DNA from: JACMLD01 sp038229695
GTDB taxonomy: Bacteria > Bacteroidota > Bacteroidia > Chitinophagales > Chitinophagaceae
Assembly: GCA_038229695.1 (NCBI GenBank)
Contig: JBBROE010000074.1
Span: 1 to 21,738 of the forward strand
Direction of reading: 5' to 3'
DNA: 21,738 nt
The position numbers and the translations under genes were made by a program. Under the pieces are notes generated by a model, which was not told the DNA's origin, searched no databases, and was given only the letters and a program-made list of their open reading frames with translations. Positions 7,350 through 14,770 of this stretch are shown piece by piece; positions within the stretch are counted from its first letter, which is position 1, and every line of letters begins with the position of its first letter.

Positions 7350-9473
7350 TTATATTTTTTCTTCTGCCGGCTTATCCTTCACCACCACCAACTGATCGAT
7401 ATCAACGGTAATCGGCAGCATGCCCAGCCGTACAATAGCCTTTTTACCACGCAACTCCATCACCTCGCCAACCTGGTGATTCTTTTTCATCAGCACTTTG
7501 GTACCGACGATGATGTCGCCGCCGATTTCATCATATTTCGCATTGATTTTCTTCTTCACCTTCTCTGCGGCCTGCTGCCTGTTCTGGTTAAAGAGCAACG
7601 TATGCATCTGTTGCATCAGCTCCTTCTTACCGTCATTTCCTTCCGCTTTGCGCCAGTCCATCACCAGCTGCTTTAGCTTGCGCTCCATATCTTTCAGGTA
7701 ACTGATGCGGCTTTCATGCACCTGGTTCTGGTGTTTCAAAATTTCCACCTGCTGGTTATGCCTTTCCCGGTTGAGCAGCTGCTCCATTTCCTTTTTCAGC
7801 CGGTCATTTTCCTTCAGCATTTTCTGCAGCTCGCGTTTTTCCCGGTCGATCGCCTGGAGGTCCTGCTCCGTCCGGTTCAGCAGCTTATCCAGCTTGAAAT
7901 GATCTTCGTCGACCAGCTGCCTGGCGCGGGCAATCAATTTCGTGTCAAGGCCGATCCGTTCTGCAATGGAAAAAGTGTAGGAACTGCCGGGTTTGCCTAT
8001 CAGCAGCTTGAATAATGGCAAAAGGCTCTTTTCATCAAAGGCCATGGCCCCGTTGATGATACCCGGCGTTTTATTGGCCATCACTTTCAGGTTGAGATAA
8101 TGCGTGGTGACAATGCCCATGGCATGTTTCCTGCCCAGTTCCTCCAGGATCACTTCGGCAAAGGCGCCGCCAAGATTGGGGTCGCTGCCGCTGCCCAGTT
8201 CATCAATAAAGAACAGCGTACGACCATTCGAATTTTCCATGAAGTACTTCATGTTCTTCAGGTGCGAGCTGTACGTACTCAAATCAAATTCCAGGCTCTG
8301 GGTATCCCCGATGTGGATCATGATCTGTTTAAAAATCCCCATCTCGGAATCGGGGTGAACGGGCACCAGCAACCCACTCTGCAACATCAGCTGCAGCAGT
8401 CCCACGGTTTTAAGGGTTACCGTCTTGCCTCCGGCATTGGGGCCCGACACGACGAGTATCCGGTTTTTTTCGTCGAGGGTCAGCTGCGTGGGTATCGTCG
8501 GCCGCCCATCGCGCTGGTTGTAGAGATAAAGCAGGGGATGAAATGCATCCTGCAAATGGATATGGGCGCGGTCCACCAGCTGCGGGTAATTTCCATTCAC
8601 GGCTACGGCAAACTTCGCTTTGGCATATATGAAATCAAATTCTCCCAGCACGCCGCTATAGGCCTGCAACAGCGGCGCATAGCCCGACAGTGAACCGGTA
8701 AGCTCCCGCAAAATGCGGTACACTTCCTTTTTTTCTTCGTTCTCCAGGGAGAATACGTCGTTGTTCAGCTCGATGGTCTCTTCGGGCTCGATAAAGGCCG
8801 TTCGCCGGGTATCACTTTCCCCGTGAAGAATCCCTTTCACCTGCCTTTTCTGTTCCGCAAATAACGCCACCACGCGCCGGCCATTTAAAAAGGATTCCTC
8901 GATGTCCGCCACATAGCCCGCCTTATTGAGCCTCGACAGTACTTTGTCAAACAGCTTCCGCAATTCATTCCGCTTGCGGTAAAGCCCCATGCGTATGGCC
9001 GCCAGGGCCTCGCTGGCGCTGTCTTTTACATGCCCGTTTTCATCCAGCACCTCATCGATCAGGCCGATGATGGCTTTTTCGTAATACGTGTCGGCAACCA
9101 CCCGGGCAAGGGCGGGATAGGCAATTCGCCGCTCGCTGTCGAACCACCTGAAAATGGAATGTACGCTGTCCGCCAACCGCCGTACCCCCATGAATTCCTC
9201 ACCCGACAACACCGCACCGGGGATGCCGAGCAACTTCAACTCACGGTTAAGGTTACCCGTATAATCATTCGGAAAAGGCTGACCGTTGGTCAGCAGCAAC
9301 TTAAATTCATGACTCTGCCGCAGGCCCAGTTCGATAAATTCCTTGCGGGTATGAATGCGCAGCGCGCCCGTTTTTTCTTTGGCATATTTCGTTCTGCAAT
9401 AGCCGGCAACCAGGGTCTTTACCTTTTCAAACTCCAGCTGCACAAGTGCCGACTCCGGAAAATATTTAATCAT
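7350..9473 (-). CDS. mutS2: MutS2-type DNA-binding ATPase, lacking the Smr nuclease domain
   Basis: This is a 707-residue MutS-family ATPase of the MutS2 branch. It lacks the mismatch-recognition domain of MutS and starts directly in the core/lever region. The Walker A motif GPNAGGKT is at 344-351 and Walker B LFFIDE at 420-425, followed by LGSGSDPNLGGAF and the switch segment VTTHYLNLK. The MutS2-typical STYSSHLKNM lies between the Walker motifs. A long charged coiled coil spans roughly 520-620. The C-terminus ends in a small KOW-like beta segment (GTKVLMKKNHQVGEV, then LVVVKD) and stops. Classical MutS2 (about 780-790 residues) continues into an Smr endonuclease domain, absent here. MutS2 proteins act on recombination intermediates or on collided ribosomes. 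Without Smr, this one may bind and remodel without cutting. The ATG at 9473 has a -7 box just upstream. Confidence 0.92.
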   Translation of the reverse strand: MIKYFPESALVQLEFEKVKTLVAGYCRTKYAKEKTGALRIHTRKEFIELGLRQSHEFKLLLTNGQPFPNDYTGNLNRELKLLGIPGAVLSGEEFMGVRRLADSVHSIFRWFDSERRIAYPALARVVADTYYEKAIIGLIDEVLDENGHVKDSASEALAAIRMGLYRKRNELRKLFDKVLSRLNKAGYVADIEESFLNGRRVVALFAEQKRQVKGILHGESDTRRTAFIEPEETIELNNDVFSLENEEKKEVYRILRELTGSLSGYAPLLQAYSGVLGEFDFIYAKAKFAVAVNGNYPQLVDRAHIHLQDAFHPLLYLYNQRDGRPTIPTQLTLDEKNRILVVSGPNAGGKTVTLKTVGLLQLMLQSGLLVPVHPDSEMGIFKQIMIHIGDTQSLEFDLSTYSSHLKNMKYFMENSNGRTLFFIDELGSGSDPNLGGAFAEVILEELGRKHAMGIVTTHYLNLKVMANKTPGIINGAMAFDEKSLLPLFKLLIGKPGSSYTFSIAERIGLDTKLIARARQLVDEDHFKLDKLLNRTEQDLQAIDREKRELQKMLKENDRLKKEMEQLLNRERHNQQVEILKHQNQVHESRISYLKDMERKLKQLVMDWRKAEGNDGKKELMQQMHTLLFNQNRQQAAEKVKKKINAKYDEIGGDIIVGTKVLMKKNHQVGEVMELRGKKAIVRLGMLPITVDIDQLVVVKDKPAEEKI

Positions 9474-9507
9474 AATGAATTACCCGCTTGTTAATTTATT
9501 TTGCTGG

Positions 9508-9515
9508 CAAAGGTA
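9508..9515 (-). promoter_or_regulatory. Candidate Bacteroidota -7 box for mutS2
   Basis: The minus strand reads TACCTTTG here, an exact match to the Bacteroidota -7 consensus TAnnTTTG. It lies about 35 bases before the mutS2 ATG, which would give a leader of roughly 27-30 bases. I see no TTG/TTTG at the expected 19-21 base spacing for a -33 element, so the call rests on the -7 box and its position. Confidence 0.5.
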
Positions 9516-9742
9516 CAGGATCGCCGGATTACCGCCCGGGCTGGTGCGCCACAATTGACCGCTGGGTGACCGGCCAGCCAACTGGTTAGACCCCTTTCTG
9601 CTGCAAACATTTGCATGCCTTTTTTGTTGTACTTGGTGCCCGGCCAGGATGGCAGGAATTGATTTTGGCGCAATTTTTCCTACCGGCAACTGCATCCAAC
9701 TATTTTTTATCCCGCGACATTCGCGACAATACAACAACAGGT

Positions 9743-10333
9743 ATGAACACACCGACAGGTCAGGCAGGCACCGATCCCGCCACCCCCGTTTCTCGCTCCA
9801 TGGAAACCGCCACACTCGGCACCGGGTGCTTCTGGTGTACTGAAGCGGTCTTCCAGAACCTCCAAGGCGTGGAGAGCGCCACGAGTGGTTACAGCGGAGG
9901 GCACGTAGCCAATCCAACGTACGAACAGGTCTGTGACAAAACAACCGGCCACGCGGAAGTGGTACAGGTAAAATTCGATCCGGCCGTAATCAGCTTCGGC
10001 GAACTGCTGGAAGTATTCTGGAAAACCCATGACCCTACCACGCTTAACCGCCAGGGCAATGACGTGGGCCCGCAATACCGCAGCGTCATTTTTTATCACA
10101 ACAGTTTACAGCAGCAGCAGGACGAATGATATAAAAAAGAATTGGATGCAAGCGGCGCATTTGACAAGCCCATCGTAACCGCCATCGAACCTTTTTCCAA
10201 TTATTACCCGGCTGAAAAATATCACCAGGATTATTATAACAACAACGGTTCCCAATCCTATTGTTATTATGTGATTCGGCCGAAAATGGAAAAGTTTGAA
10301 AAGGTGTTCCAATCCAAATTAAAAAAACACTAA
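9743..10333 (+). pseudogene. msrA: Peptide methionine-S-sulfoxide reductase MsrA, interrupted by an in-frame TGA
   Basis: MsrA reduces methionine-S-sulfoxide in proteins. The catalytic motif GCFWC is intact (residues 28-32), followed by SGYSGGH, NPTYEQVC, FDPAVISFGELLEVFW, THDPTTLN and NDVGPQYRS. After QQQQDE a TGA at 10127-10129 stops translation at 128 residues. The very next codons, in the same frame, continue the family sequence perfectly (YKKELDASGAFDKPIVT, EPFSNYYPAEKYHQDYY, then SYCYYVIRP, which carries the likely resolving Cys) to a TAA at 10331-10333. One base change (for example TGG to TGA) would explain it. The encoded fragment lacks the C-terminal third and the resolving Cys, so it is probably inactive unless the stop is a sequencing error. 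The ATG at 9743 is preferred because an earlier in-frame ATG (9611) adds 44 unrelated residues. A TTG at 10142 could start the distal fragment but is unlikely to give a useful protein. Confidence 0.88.
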
Positions 10334-10422
10334 TTTAATCGACGGGGTGCGCCGGCAGTGGATTTTATTCCGGCCGCCCTCCCGGTTCCCTCCTGTCGCA
10401 GGGCGCCTCAGACCTGCCCAAT

Positions 10423-10458
10423 AACCTTGCATTTGTTTTCAAAATTCCGTTATTTTCG
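10423..10458 (+). promoter_or_regulatory. Candidate promoter elements upstream of the bifunctional nuclease gene
   Basis: Two -7-like boxes are visible: TAACCTTG (10423-10430) and TATTTTCG (10451-10458). The second has a TTG exactly 21 bases upstream (10427-10429), the spacing expected for a Bacteroidota -33/-7 pair, but it would start transcription only a few bases before the ATG at 10468. The first would give a normal leader of about 30 bases but has no clear -33. I cannot decide between them. Confidence 0.35.
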
Positions 10459-10467
10459 TGTTTTATT

Positions 10468-11058
10468 ATGAAAAGAATAGAACTGGAAATAGTGGCGTTG
10501 TCGCATAGTATTACACAAACCCATTCCTATGCTGTGGTACTCGGAGAAATAAACGGCCTGAGGCGGCTTCCAATCGTCATCGGTGGCTTCGAAGCCCAGG
10601 CGATAGCCGTGGCGTTGGAAAAAATGCAGCCGAGCCGCCCTTTGACGCACGACCTGATGAAAAACTTCATGCACGCGTTCGGCGTCGACCTTACAGAAAT
10701 TATCATCAGCGACCTCCAGGAAGGTATATTTTACAGCAAACTCGTCTGCGTCAGCGAGACCCTTACCGTCGAAATCGATTCCCGCACGTCTGATGCGCTG
10801 GCGCTGGCCGTGCGTTTCGGCTGCCCGGTGTATACCTACGAGCATATTCTCGAAAGCGCAGGCATTCTCATGGAAGATACCGGGAAAAAGAAGAAGGGGG
10901 AAGGCGTCGGAAAACCCACCACCGAACACACCGGCCAGGAGGATCTGAAAAGCATGTCGCTCGAAGACCTGAATACACTCCTTACCGAAGTACTGGAAAA
11001 TGAAGATTACCTCCGCGCCATCGTCATCAGGGATGAGATCAACGCCCGAAAGGGGTAA
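10468..11058 (+). CDS. Bifunctional nuclease family protein (BFN/DUF151 domain) with C-terminal UVR-like motif
   Basis: This is a 196-residue protein. Residues 1 to about 135 form the BFN (DUF151) domain, recognised by the start MKRIELEIVALS, the LGEINGLRRLPIVIGGFEAQAIA stretch (about residues 25-47), and the late ID-SRTSDALALAVRFGCPVY region (about 102-121). A basic, flexible linker (GKKKKGEG, about 138-145) leads to a C-terminal UVR-like helical hairpin (about 160-196: SLEDLNTLLTEVLENEDYL, then IVIRDEINAR). A plant relative (BBD) has been described as having both DNase and RNase activity, which gave the family its name. The activity of bacterial members is less certain. The BFN plus UVR arrangement is common in Bacteroidota. 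The gene is followed 152 bases later by ispE on the same strand. A role in nucleic acid metabolism is an inference from the family. Confidence 0.88.
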   Translation: MKRIELEIVALSHSITQTHSYAVVLGEINGLRRLPIVIGGFEAQAIAVALEKMQPSRPLTHDLMKNFMHAFGVDLTEIIISDLQEGIFYSKLVCVSETLTVEIDSRTSDALALAVRFGCPVYTYEHILESAGILMEDTGKKKKGEGVGKPTTEHTGQEDLKSMSLEDLNTLLTEVLENEDYLRAIVIRDEINARKG

Positions 11059-11110
11059 GGCGCAGGGTGCCGGACTTTTTTTTGGGCCGGGCGTCAGTAT
11101 AGGCCCCGGC
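11059..11110 (+). other. GC-rich overlapping inverted repeats with T8 run between the nuclease gene and ispE
   Basis: Immediately after the stop, GGCGC (11059-11063) can pair with GTGCC (11067-11071, one G-U pair), with eight T residues following at 11076-11083: a weak terminator-like arrangement. Beyond it, GCCGGG (11086-11091) pairs perfectly with CCCGGC (11105-11110). The upstream GCCGG (11069-11073) could instead pair with the same CCGGC at 11106-11110, so the structures compete. This may be an imperfect terminator or a simple attenuator ahead of ispE; neither is proven. Confidence 0.35.
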
Positions 11111-11210
11111 ATCGTTGCGTCGCACACTTGTGCTTGTAGTTATCACTGGTCGCGGGTATCTTTCCCGCAGGCAACAATGGTCACTTAACGGATAGGCTTA
11201 CCCGCAATTC

Positions 11211-12035
11211 ATGATTGTATTTCCCCATTGCAAAATAAATTTAGGCCTGCGCATCACCGGCAGCAGGAATGATGGCTACCATAATCTCGACACCGTTTTC
11301 TACCCCGTTCCCCTCTGTGATGTGCTGGAAATCATCGCTACCCCTTCTGCGGAACGCCCATTGCTCTCCCTGTATGGTATCCCGGTTGCGGGTCCGCCTG
11401 ATCAAAACCTGTGCACCAGGGCCTGGGACCTGCTGAAGCAAGACTTCCCCGACCTGCCGGCCGTTCACATTCACCTGTTTAAAAATATTCCAAGCGGCGC
11501 GGGTCTCGGCGGCGGGTCCGCCGACGGATCTTTTATGCTGCGGCTGCTCAATGCGCGGTTCAGGCTGCATATTGCGCCGGCCCGGCTGTCAGCATATGCG
11601 CTACAACTGGGTTCCGACTGCCCGTTCTTCCTTAATGATCAGCCCTGCCACGGAACCGGCCGCGGCGACATCCTTACTCCCGTGCCCGTCGCCCTTGCCG
11701 GCTATACCCTTGTGCTCCTCAACCCGAACATACACATCAGTACAGCAGAAGCTTTCCGCCAGTACAGTACCGGCGGCTCCGGATCACCGCAGCACTCAAC
11801 GGCCACGGCCGTCACCGCCCCTATCCAGTCATGGAAAGATACCTTAGCCAATGATTTTGAACCGGGTATTTTCTCCGCGTATCCCGTCATCGGGCATTTG
11901 AAGGACTCACTTTATAAAGCAGGCGCATTGTACGCGGCCCTCAGCGGCAGCGGCAGCACGGTTTTCGGAATTTTTGCCCGGCAGGATGCCAGCCGATTAT
12001 CATTCCCCCAGGACGCAACCGTCATAAACTTATAG
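11211..12035 (+). CDS. ispE: 4-diphosphocytidyl-2-C-methyl-D-erythritol kinase IspE
   Basis: This GHMP kinase of the MEP isoprenoid pathway phosphorylates the 2-hydroxyl of CDP-methylerythritol. At 274 residues it is near the usual length (E. coli about 283). Visible motifs are CKINLGLRI (residues 7-15, with Lys8 and Asn10), DGYHNLDTVFYPV (21-33), the ATP-binding glycine loop PSGAGLGGGSAD (94-105) and GSDCPFF (134-140, Asp136 being the expected catalytic acid). A late LSGSGSTVFGIF is the conserved GHMP motif 3. The start at 11211 gives a classic N-terminus with no leader residues. The gene is followed 18 bases later by the rhomboid protease gene and probably shares a transcript with it. A single essential housekeeping enzyme is expected here, and nothing about the sequence looks unusual. 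Confidence 0.96.
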   Translation: MIVFPHCKINLGLRITGSRNDGYHNLDTVFYPVPLCDVLEIIATPSAERPLLSLYGIPVAGPPDQNLCTRAWDLLKQDFPDLPAVHIHLFKNIPSGAGLGGGSADGSFMLRLLNARFRLHIAPARLSAYALQLGSDCPFFLNDQPCHGTGRGDILTPVPVALAGYTLVLLNPNIHISTAEAFRQYSTGGSGSPQHSTATAVTAPIQSWKDTLANDFEPGIFSAYPVIGHLKDSLYKAGALYAALSGSGSTVFGIFARQDASRLSFPQDATVINL

Positions 12036-12045
12036 GCTTTTTTAT

Positions 12046-12053
12046 TAAATTTG
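12046..12053 (+). promoter_or_regulatory. Exact TAnnTTTG match abutting the rhomboid start codon
   Basis: TAAATTTG ends at the base before the ATG at 12054. As a -7 box it would start transcription inside the annotated coding region, so it would only make sense if translation began at the ATG at 12084 or 12090. Alternatively it is just the A/T-rich sequence that Bacteroidota often carry before start codons. No -33 element is seen at the right distance. Confidence 0.3.
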
Positions 12054-12902
12054 ATGGTTGACTCACCAAGGTTAAAAAAGAATATGGGCATGTCGGGCAT
12101 CGTAAGTCTGTTTATTATTGCGGCTACCTGTTTTATTTCCTATAAAGGTTTCAAAAACAGCGATTTTTATGCAAAGCTGGAATTCGAAGTCGAAAAAGTT
12201 TTGCTATACCGGCAATACTACCGGATGATTACCTCGTTGTTTGTGCACGTCAACTGGCAGCACCTGCTGTTCAACATGATCACGCTCATTTTTTTCAGTG
12301 CAGACCTGGAGCATTTTTTCGGGCCGGCAAAATTCCTGCTCCTTTATTTTGCGAGCGGGATGGGCGGCAACCTCGTCGCACTTGTCATACACCGGCTTAA
12401 CCCGGCTTACAGTTCAGTCGGCTCATCGGGTGCCATCAACGGGATTATTTTTGCTGCCATCGCTATTTTTCCCGGCCTAAGGATCATCATCATCCCGGGC
12501 TGGTTGTTCGGCATCCTGTTCATCCTTTATTCCATCTACGGCATCCGTTCCCGCAAAGACAATATCGGTCATGAGGCCCACCTGGGCGGGGCGCTGGCCG
12601 GCATGCTGATCGCCGTATTGTTTCATCCCGGAGCGCTTACAGAAAACACGGTGCCCCTGCTGCTCATGCTGCTGCCCACCGTTGCTTTCATGATTATTAT
12701 TATCACGAAACCATCCCTGCTTTTCGTAGATAATCACTGGTTTACCCACAAGTACAATTATACGGTGGACGACCGCTACAACTCACAAAAGAAAAATACC
12801 CAGCAGGAAGTGGATCGTATCCTGGACAAAATCAACCAGCGCGGCATACGGAGCCTGTCTAAAAAAGAAAGGGAATCCCTGGAAGAATATTCCCGTAAAT
12901 AA
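12054..12902 (+). CDS. Rhomboid family intramembrane serine protease with C-terminal DUF6576-like tail
   Basis: This is a 282-residue polytopic membrane protease. The catalytic Ser is in GSSGA (Ser125) and the catalytic His in EAHLGG (His176). The helix-2 signature HVNWQHLLFN (65-74) is intact, so it should be an active rhomboid. About six transmembrane helices lie between residues 14 and 220. After the membrane domain comes a soluble tail (about 225-282) with NYTVDDRYN and then EVDRILDKINQRGIRSLSKK, a short helical segment commonly attached to Bacteroidota rhomboids (DUF6576-like; recognised by pattern). The ATG at 12054 is used; ATGs at 12084 and 12090 begin just before the first helix and are real alternatives, given the -7-like box at 12046-12053. 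It sits 18 bases after ispE and ends 17 bases before the convergent VOC gene. The substrate is unknown. Confidence 0.93.
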   Translation: MVDSPRLKKNMGMSGIVSLFIIAATCFISYKGFKNSDFYAKLEFEVEKVLLYRQYYRMITSLFVHVNWQHLLFNMITLIFFSADLEHFFGPAKFLLLYFASGMGGNLVALVIHRLNPAYSSVGSSGAINGIIFAAIAIFPGLRIIIIPGWLFGILFILYSIYGIRSRKDNIGHEAHLGGALAGMLIAVLFHPGALTENTVPLLLMLLPTVAFMIIIITKPSLLFVDNHWFTHKYNYTVDDRYNSQKKNTQQEVDRILDKINQRGIRSLSKKERESLEEYSRK

Positions 12903-12919
12903 CACGAGCCTCATATTTT

Positions 12920-13420
12920 TCACGCCCCCGGCAAAGGATCCAGTTCCCGCAGCAGGTTTTCGGTATCGAGCGCAGCGGTGAACATCTGCAGGTTTCCGAT
13001 CTCATCCACCGGCCAGCTTTCTCTTGGCCTGTCCCAGTACAACTCCACCCCGTTTCCATCCGGGTCATCCAGGTACAGCGCCTCGGACACGCCGTGGTCA
13101 GCTACTCCCGTCAACGGGTAATCGAAATCTGACAGCCGTTTGAATATGCCCGCCAGTTCTTTCCGGGTAGCATACAGGATCGCGGTGTGGAAAAGTCCCG
13201 TCGCATTGGCTACGGGCGGCGGACCGTTTTTGCTCATCCAGGTATTCAACCCGATATGGTGGTGATAGCCGCCGGCCGACAGGAACACTGCACTGTTTCC
13301 ATATCGTTGTGTCACCCGGAATCCCAGCAGGTCACGGTAAAAAGAAAGTGCCCGGTCTAAATCCGCCACTTTCAGGTGAACATGCCCGATTCTTGTAGCC
13401 GGTGCTGCAGTATAATCCAT
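12920..13420 (-). CDS. VOC (glyoxalase/dioxygenase-fold) family protein, CatE-like
   Basis: This is a 166-residue vicinal-oxygen-chelate protein that starts with the classic first module IGHVHLKVADLDRALSFYRD (11-30), followed by LLGF. Candidate metal ligands are His15 (or His13), His78 in LFHTAI, and Glu126 in GVELYW after the DDPDGNG turn. A histidine-rich GYHHHIGLNTW (51-61) resembles catechol-2,3-dioxygenase-like CatE proteins of firmicutes and Bacteroidota. The second half-module after residue 140 is short. The ATG at 13420 is chosen because the domain starts about ten residues later; an upstream start at 13480 would add 20 unrelated residues. It is transcribed convergently with the rhomboid gene (17 bases between stops) and divergently from mscS. 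It is probably a ring-cleaving dioxygenase or a related metalloenzyme, but glyoxalase or resistance-type activity cannot be excluded. Confidence 0.9.
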   Translation of the reverse strand: MDYTAAPATRIGHVHLKVADLDRALSFYRDLLGFRVTQRYGNSAVFLSAGGYHHHIGLNTWMSKNGPPPVANATGLFHTAILYATRKELAGIFKRLSDFDYPLTGVADHGVSEALYLDDPDGNGVELYWDRPRESWPVDEIGNLQMFTAALDTENLLRELDPLPGA

Positions 13421-13442
13421 GAGAACGGTAGTTGTTGGCCGG

Positions 13443-13450
13443 CAAAGTAA
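13443..13450 (-). promoter_or_regulatory. Candidate -7 box for the VOC gene
   Basis: The minus strand reads TTACTTTG, one mismatch from TAnnTTTG, ending 22 bases before the ATG at 13420. It is followed by the CC that often follows such boxes. No matching -33 element is evident. Confidence 0.38.
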
Positions 13451-13664
13451 ATCATTAAGCGGCTGGCCGCTGTCCATCATCGCCTTTATTTTATTTCGCC
13501 ACCCGGGCTACAGCCGCGCTGGATGTGCTGTCAGCCTATAAAAAATGAACAAAGCCGGCATTTTTTCCTTATTTTGAAAGAACCAGCAAGCGGCGGGGGC
13601 ACTATTCATCTGTTTTTTCCCCTATTACTAACCATGCAGCGATCCTGCACAAACTTCCACCGGC

Positions 13665-14549
13665 ATGAATATAAACGACGCCTATCACCTCATCAGCACA
13701 AAACTCACCAGCTGGCTGCACGAACTCATCCGGCTCATGCCGAATATCCTCCTCGCTGCAGTGGTGCTGGTGCTGGGCATATTCCTCGCGGGCAAACTAA
13801 CCCGTGTCGGTATTTCACTCATCAACCGTGTTTCGTCCAACAGCGCACTAAACAACCTGTTCGGCTCTGTAATCAGGGTATTTTTAATTGGCATCACCAT
13901 TTTTACCGTGCTCAGTATCCTGAACCTCGACAAGGCCGTGACCTCGATACTGGCTGGTGCAGGGATACTTGGACTGGGCCTCGCATTCGCTTTCCAGGAT
14001 ATTGCGGCCAATTTTATGTCCGGCATCTTTATTTCCTTCCGCAAGCCTTTTCATATCGGCCACATTGTGAAACTGAAAGACTATATGGGCAAAGTCGAAG
14101 AAATCAATTTACGCGACACGGTGTTGCGCACCTTCCAGGGAGAAATGGTAATCATCCCCAATAAGGATGTCTTTCAGAACCCGATCGAAAACTTTTCGCT
14201 GCTCGGCAAGCGCCGGATTGATCTTAGCATCGGCGTATCGTATGGAGAAAACCTGGAGAAAGTCCGGACCGTGACCCTTGACGCCTTAAAAAGTCTCCAG
14301 GGTCTGTCTGCCAATGATGACACCACCTTATTCTTCCGCGAATTTGGGGACAGTTCTATCAACCTCATTGTACGCATCTGGGTAAATTCTCCGGAGCAGG
14401 TGAGCTTTCTCAGTTGTTGCAGTGAAGCCATCATCAGCATCAAAAAGGCCTACGACGTCAGCGACATCATGATTCCATTCCCCATTCGGACGCTGGATTT
14501 TGGCATCAAAGGCGGTGTTCAGCTGAAAGATATGCTTGCGAAGTCCTGA
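13665..14549 (+). CDS. MscS-family small-conductance mechanosensitive channel
   Basis: This is a 294-residue channel protein close to E. coli MscS (286). An N-terminal segment (INDAYHLIS...) precedes three hydrophobic helices at about residues 26-46, 66-86 and 92-118. The third is the glycine/alanine-rich pore helix (SILAGAGILGLGLAFAFQD, then IAANFMSGI), whose pattern defines the family. The cytoplasmic beta domain follows (HIGHIVKLKDYMGKVEEI, VIIPNKDVFQNPIENFS), and the alpha/beta domain ends at FPIRTLDFG. The channel opens under membrane tension to release solutes on hypo-osmotic shock. The gene is read divergently from the VOC gene, with 244 bases between the start codons. It looks complete and ordinary. 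Confidence 0.95.
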   Translation: MNINDAYHLISTKLTSWLHELIRLMPNILLAAVVLVLGIFLAGKLTRVGISLINRVSSNSALNNLFGSVIRVFLIGITIFTVLSILNLDKAVTSILAGAGILGLGLAFAFQDIAANFMSGIFISFRKPFHIGHIVKLKDYMGKVEEINLRDTVLRTFQGEMVIIPNKDVFQNPIENFSLLGKRRIDLSIGVSYGENLEKVRTVTLDALKSLQGLSANDDTTLFFREFGDSSINLIVRIWVNSPEQVSFLSCCSEAIISIKKAYDVSDIMIPFPIRTLDFGIKGGVQLKDMLAKS

Positions 14550-14560
14550 TGCCTGCAACG

Positions 14561-14594
14561 CCGGCCTGTACCGTTTGCCCGCCCGCTTGGCCGG
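14561..14594 (+). repeat. Inverted repeat CCGGCC/GGCCGG downstream of mscS
   Basis: CCGGCC (14561-14566) and GGCCGG (14589-14594) form a perfect 6-bp stem with a 22-base loop, 12 bases after the mscS stop. There is no T-run behind it. It could end or protect the mscS transcript, but in such GC-rich sequence it may also be chance. Confidence 0.3.
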
Positions 14595-14668
14595 TTGACG
14601 AATTTTCGGTAAATTGCAGGAAATCGTCAGTTATCTGTTCCAAAGACTTCATATTACATTTTTTACGG

Positions 14669-14691
14669 CTCAATCTTGATTTTCTCAATCA
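14669..14691. repeat. Iterated AATC/GATT half-sites upstream of rocD
   Basis: CTCAATC occurs at 14669-14675 and again at 14684-14690. Between them TGATT (14677-14681) faces AATCA (14687-14691) across five bases. The direct and inverted repeats lie about 80-100 bases before the rocD start and could form an operator. This is weak evidence, since the units are short. Confidence 0.2.
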
Positions 14692-14770
14692 CTGAGTTCG
14701 GGTGCGTTCTGCTGCCGGCTTCCCTTGCTGAAGCCAGTCATCCTTATTATTTAATGAAAACTTTACCGGT

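Noticed and set aside
9480..9944. Minus-strand open frame covering the mutS2-msrA gap
   Set aside because: It runs across the conserved catalytic part of msrA, has no recognisable family and an irregular composition; the gap is better explained as two divergent promoter regions.
10110..10121. CAG repeat (four units) just before the msrA stop as a phase-variation tract
   Set aside because: Slippage of a 3-base unit would not change frame, and the stop is in the same frame as the rest of the gene, so the repeat cannot switch the gene on or off.
10127..10129. The TGA in msrA as a selenocysteine codon or a reassigned codon
   Set aside because: The catalytic Cys is intact elsewhere (GCFWC), the TGA lies in a variable surface helix, no convincing hairpin follows it, and other genes here (cutC, for example) end in TGA, so the code is standard.
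13545..13577. Ten-codon open frame upstream of mscS as a leader peptide
   Set aside because: No supporting ribosome site, no regulatory codon run and no nearby hairpin pair; frames this short occur by chance.
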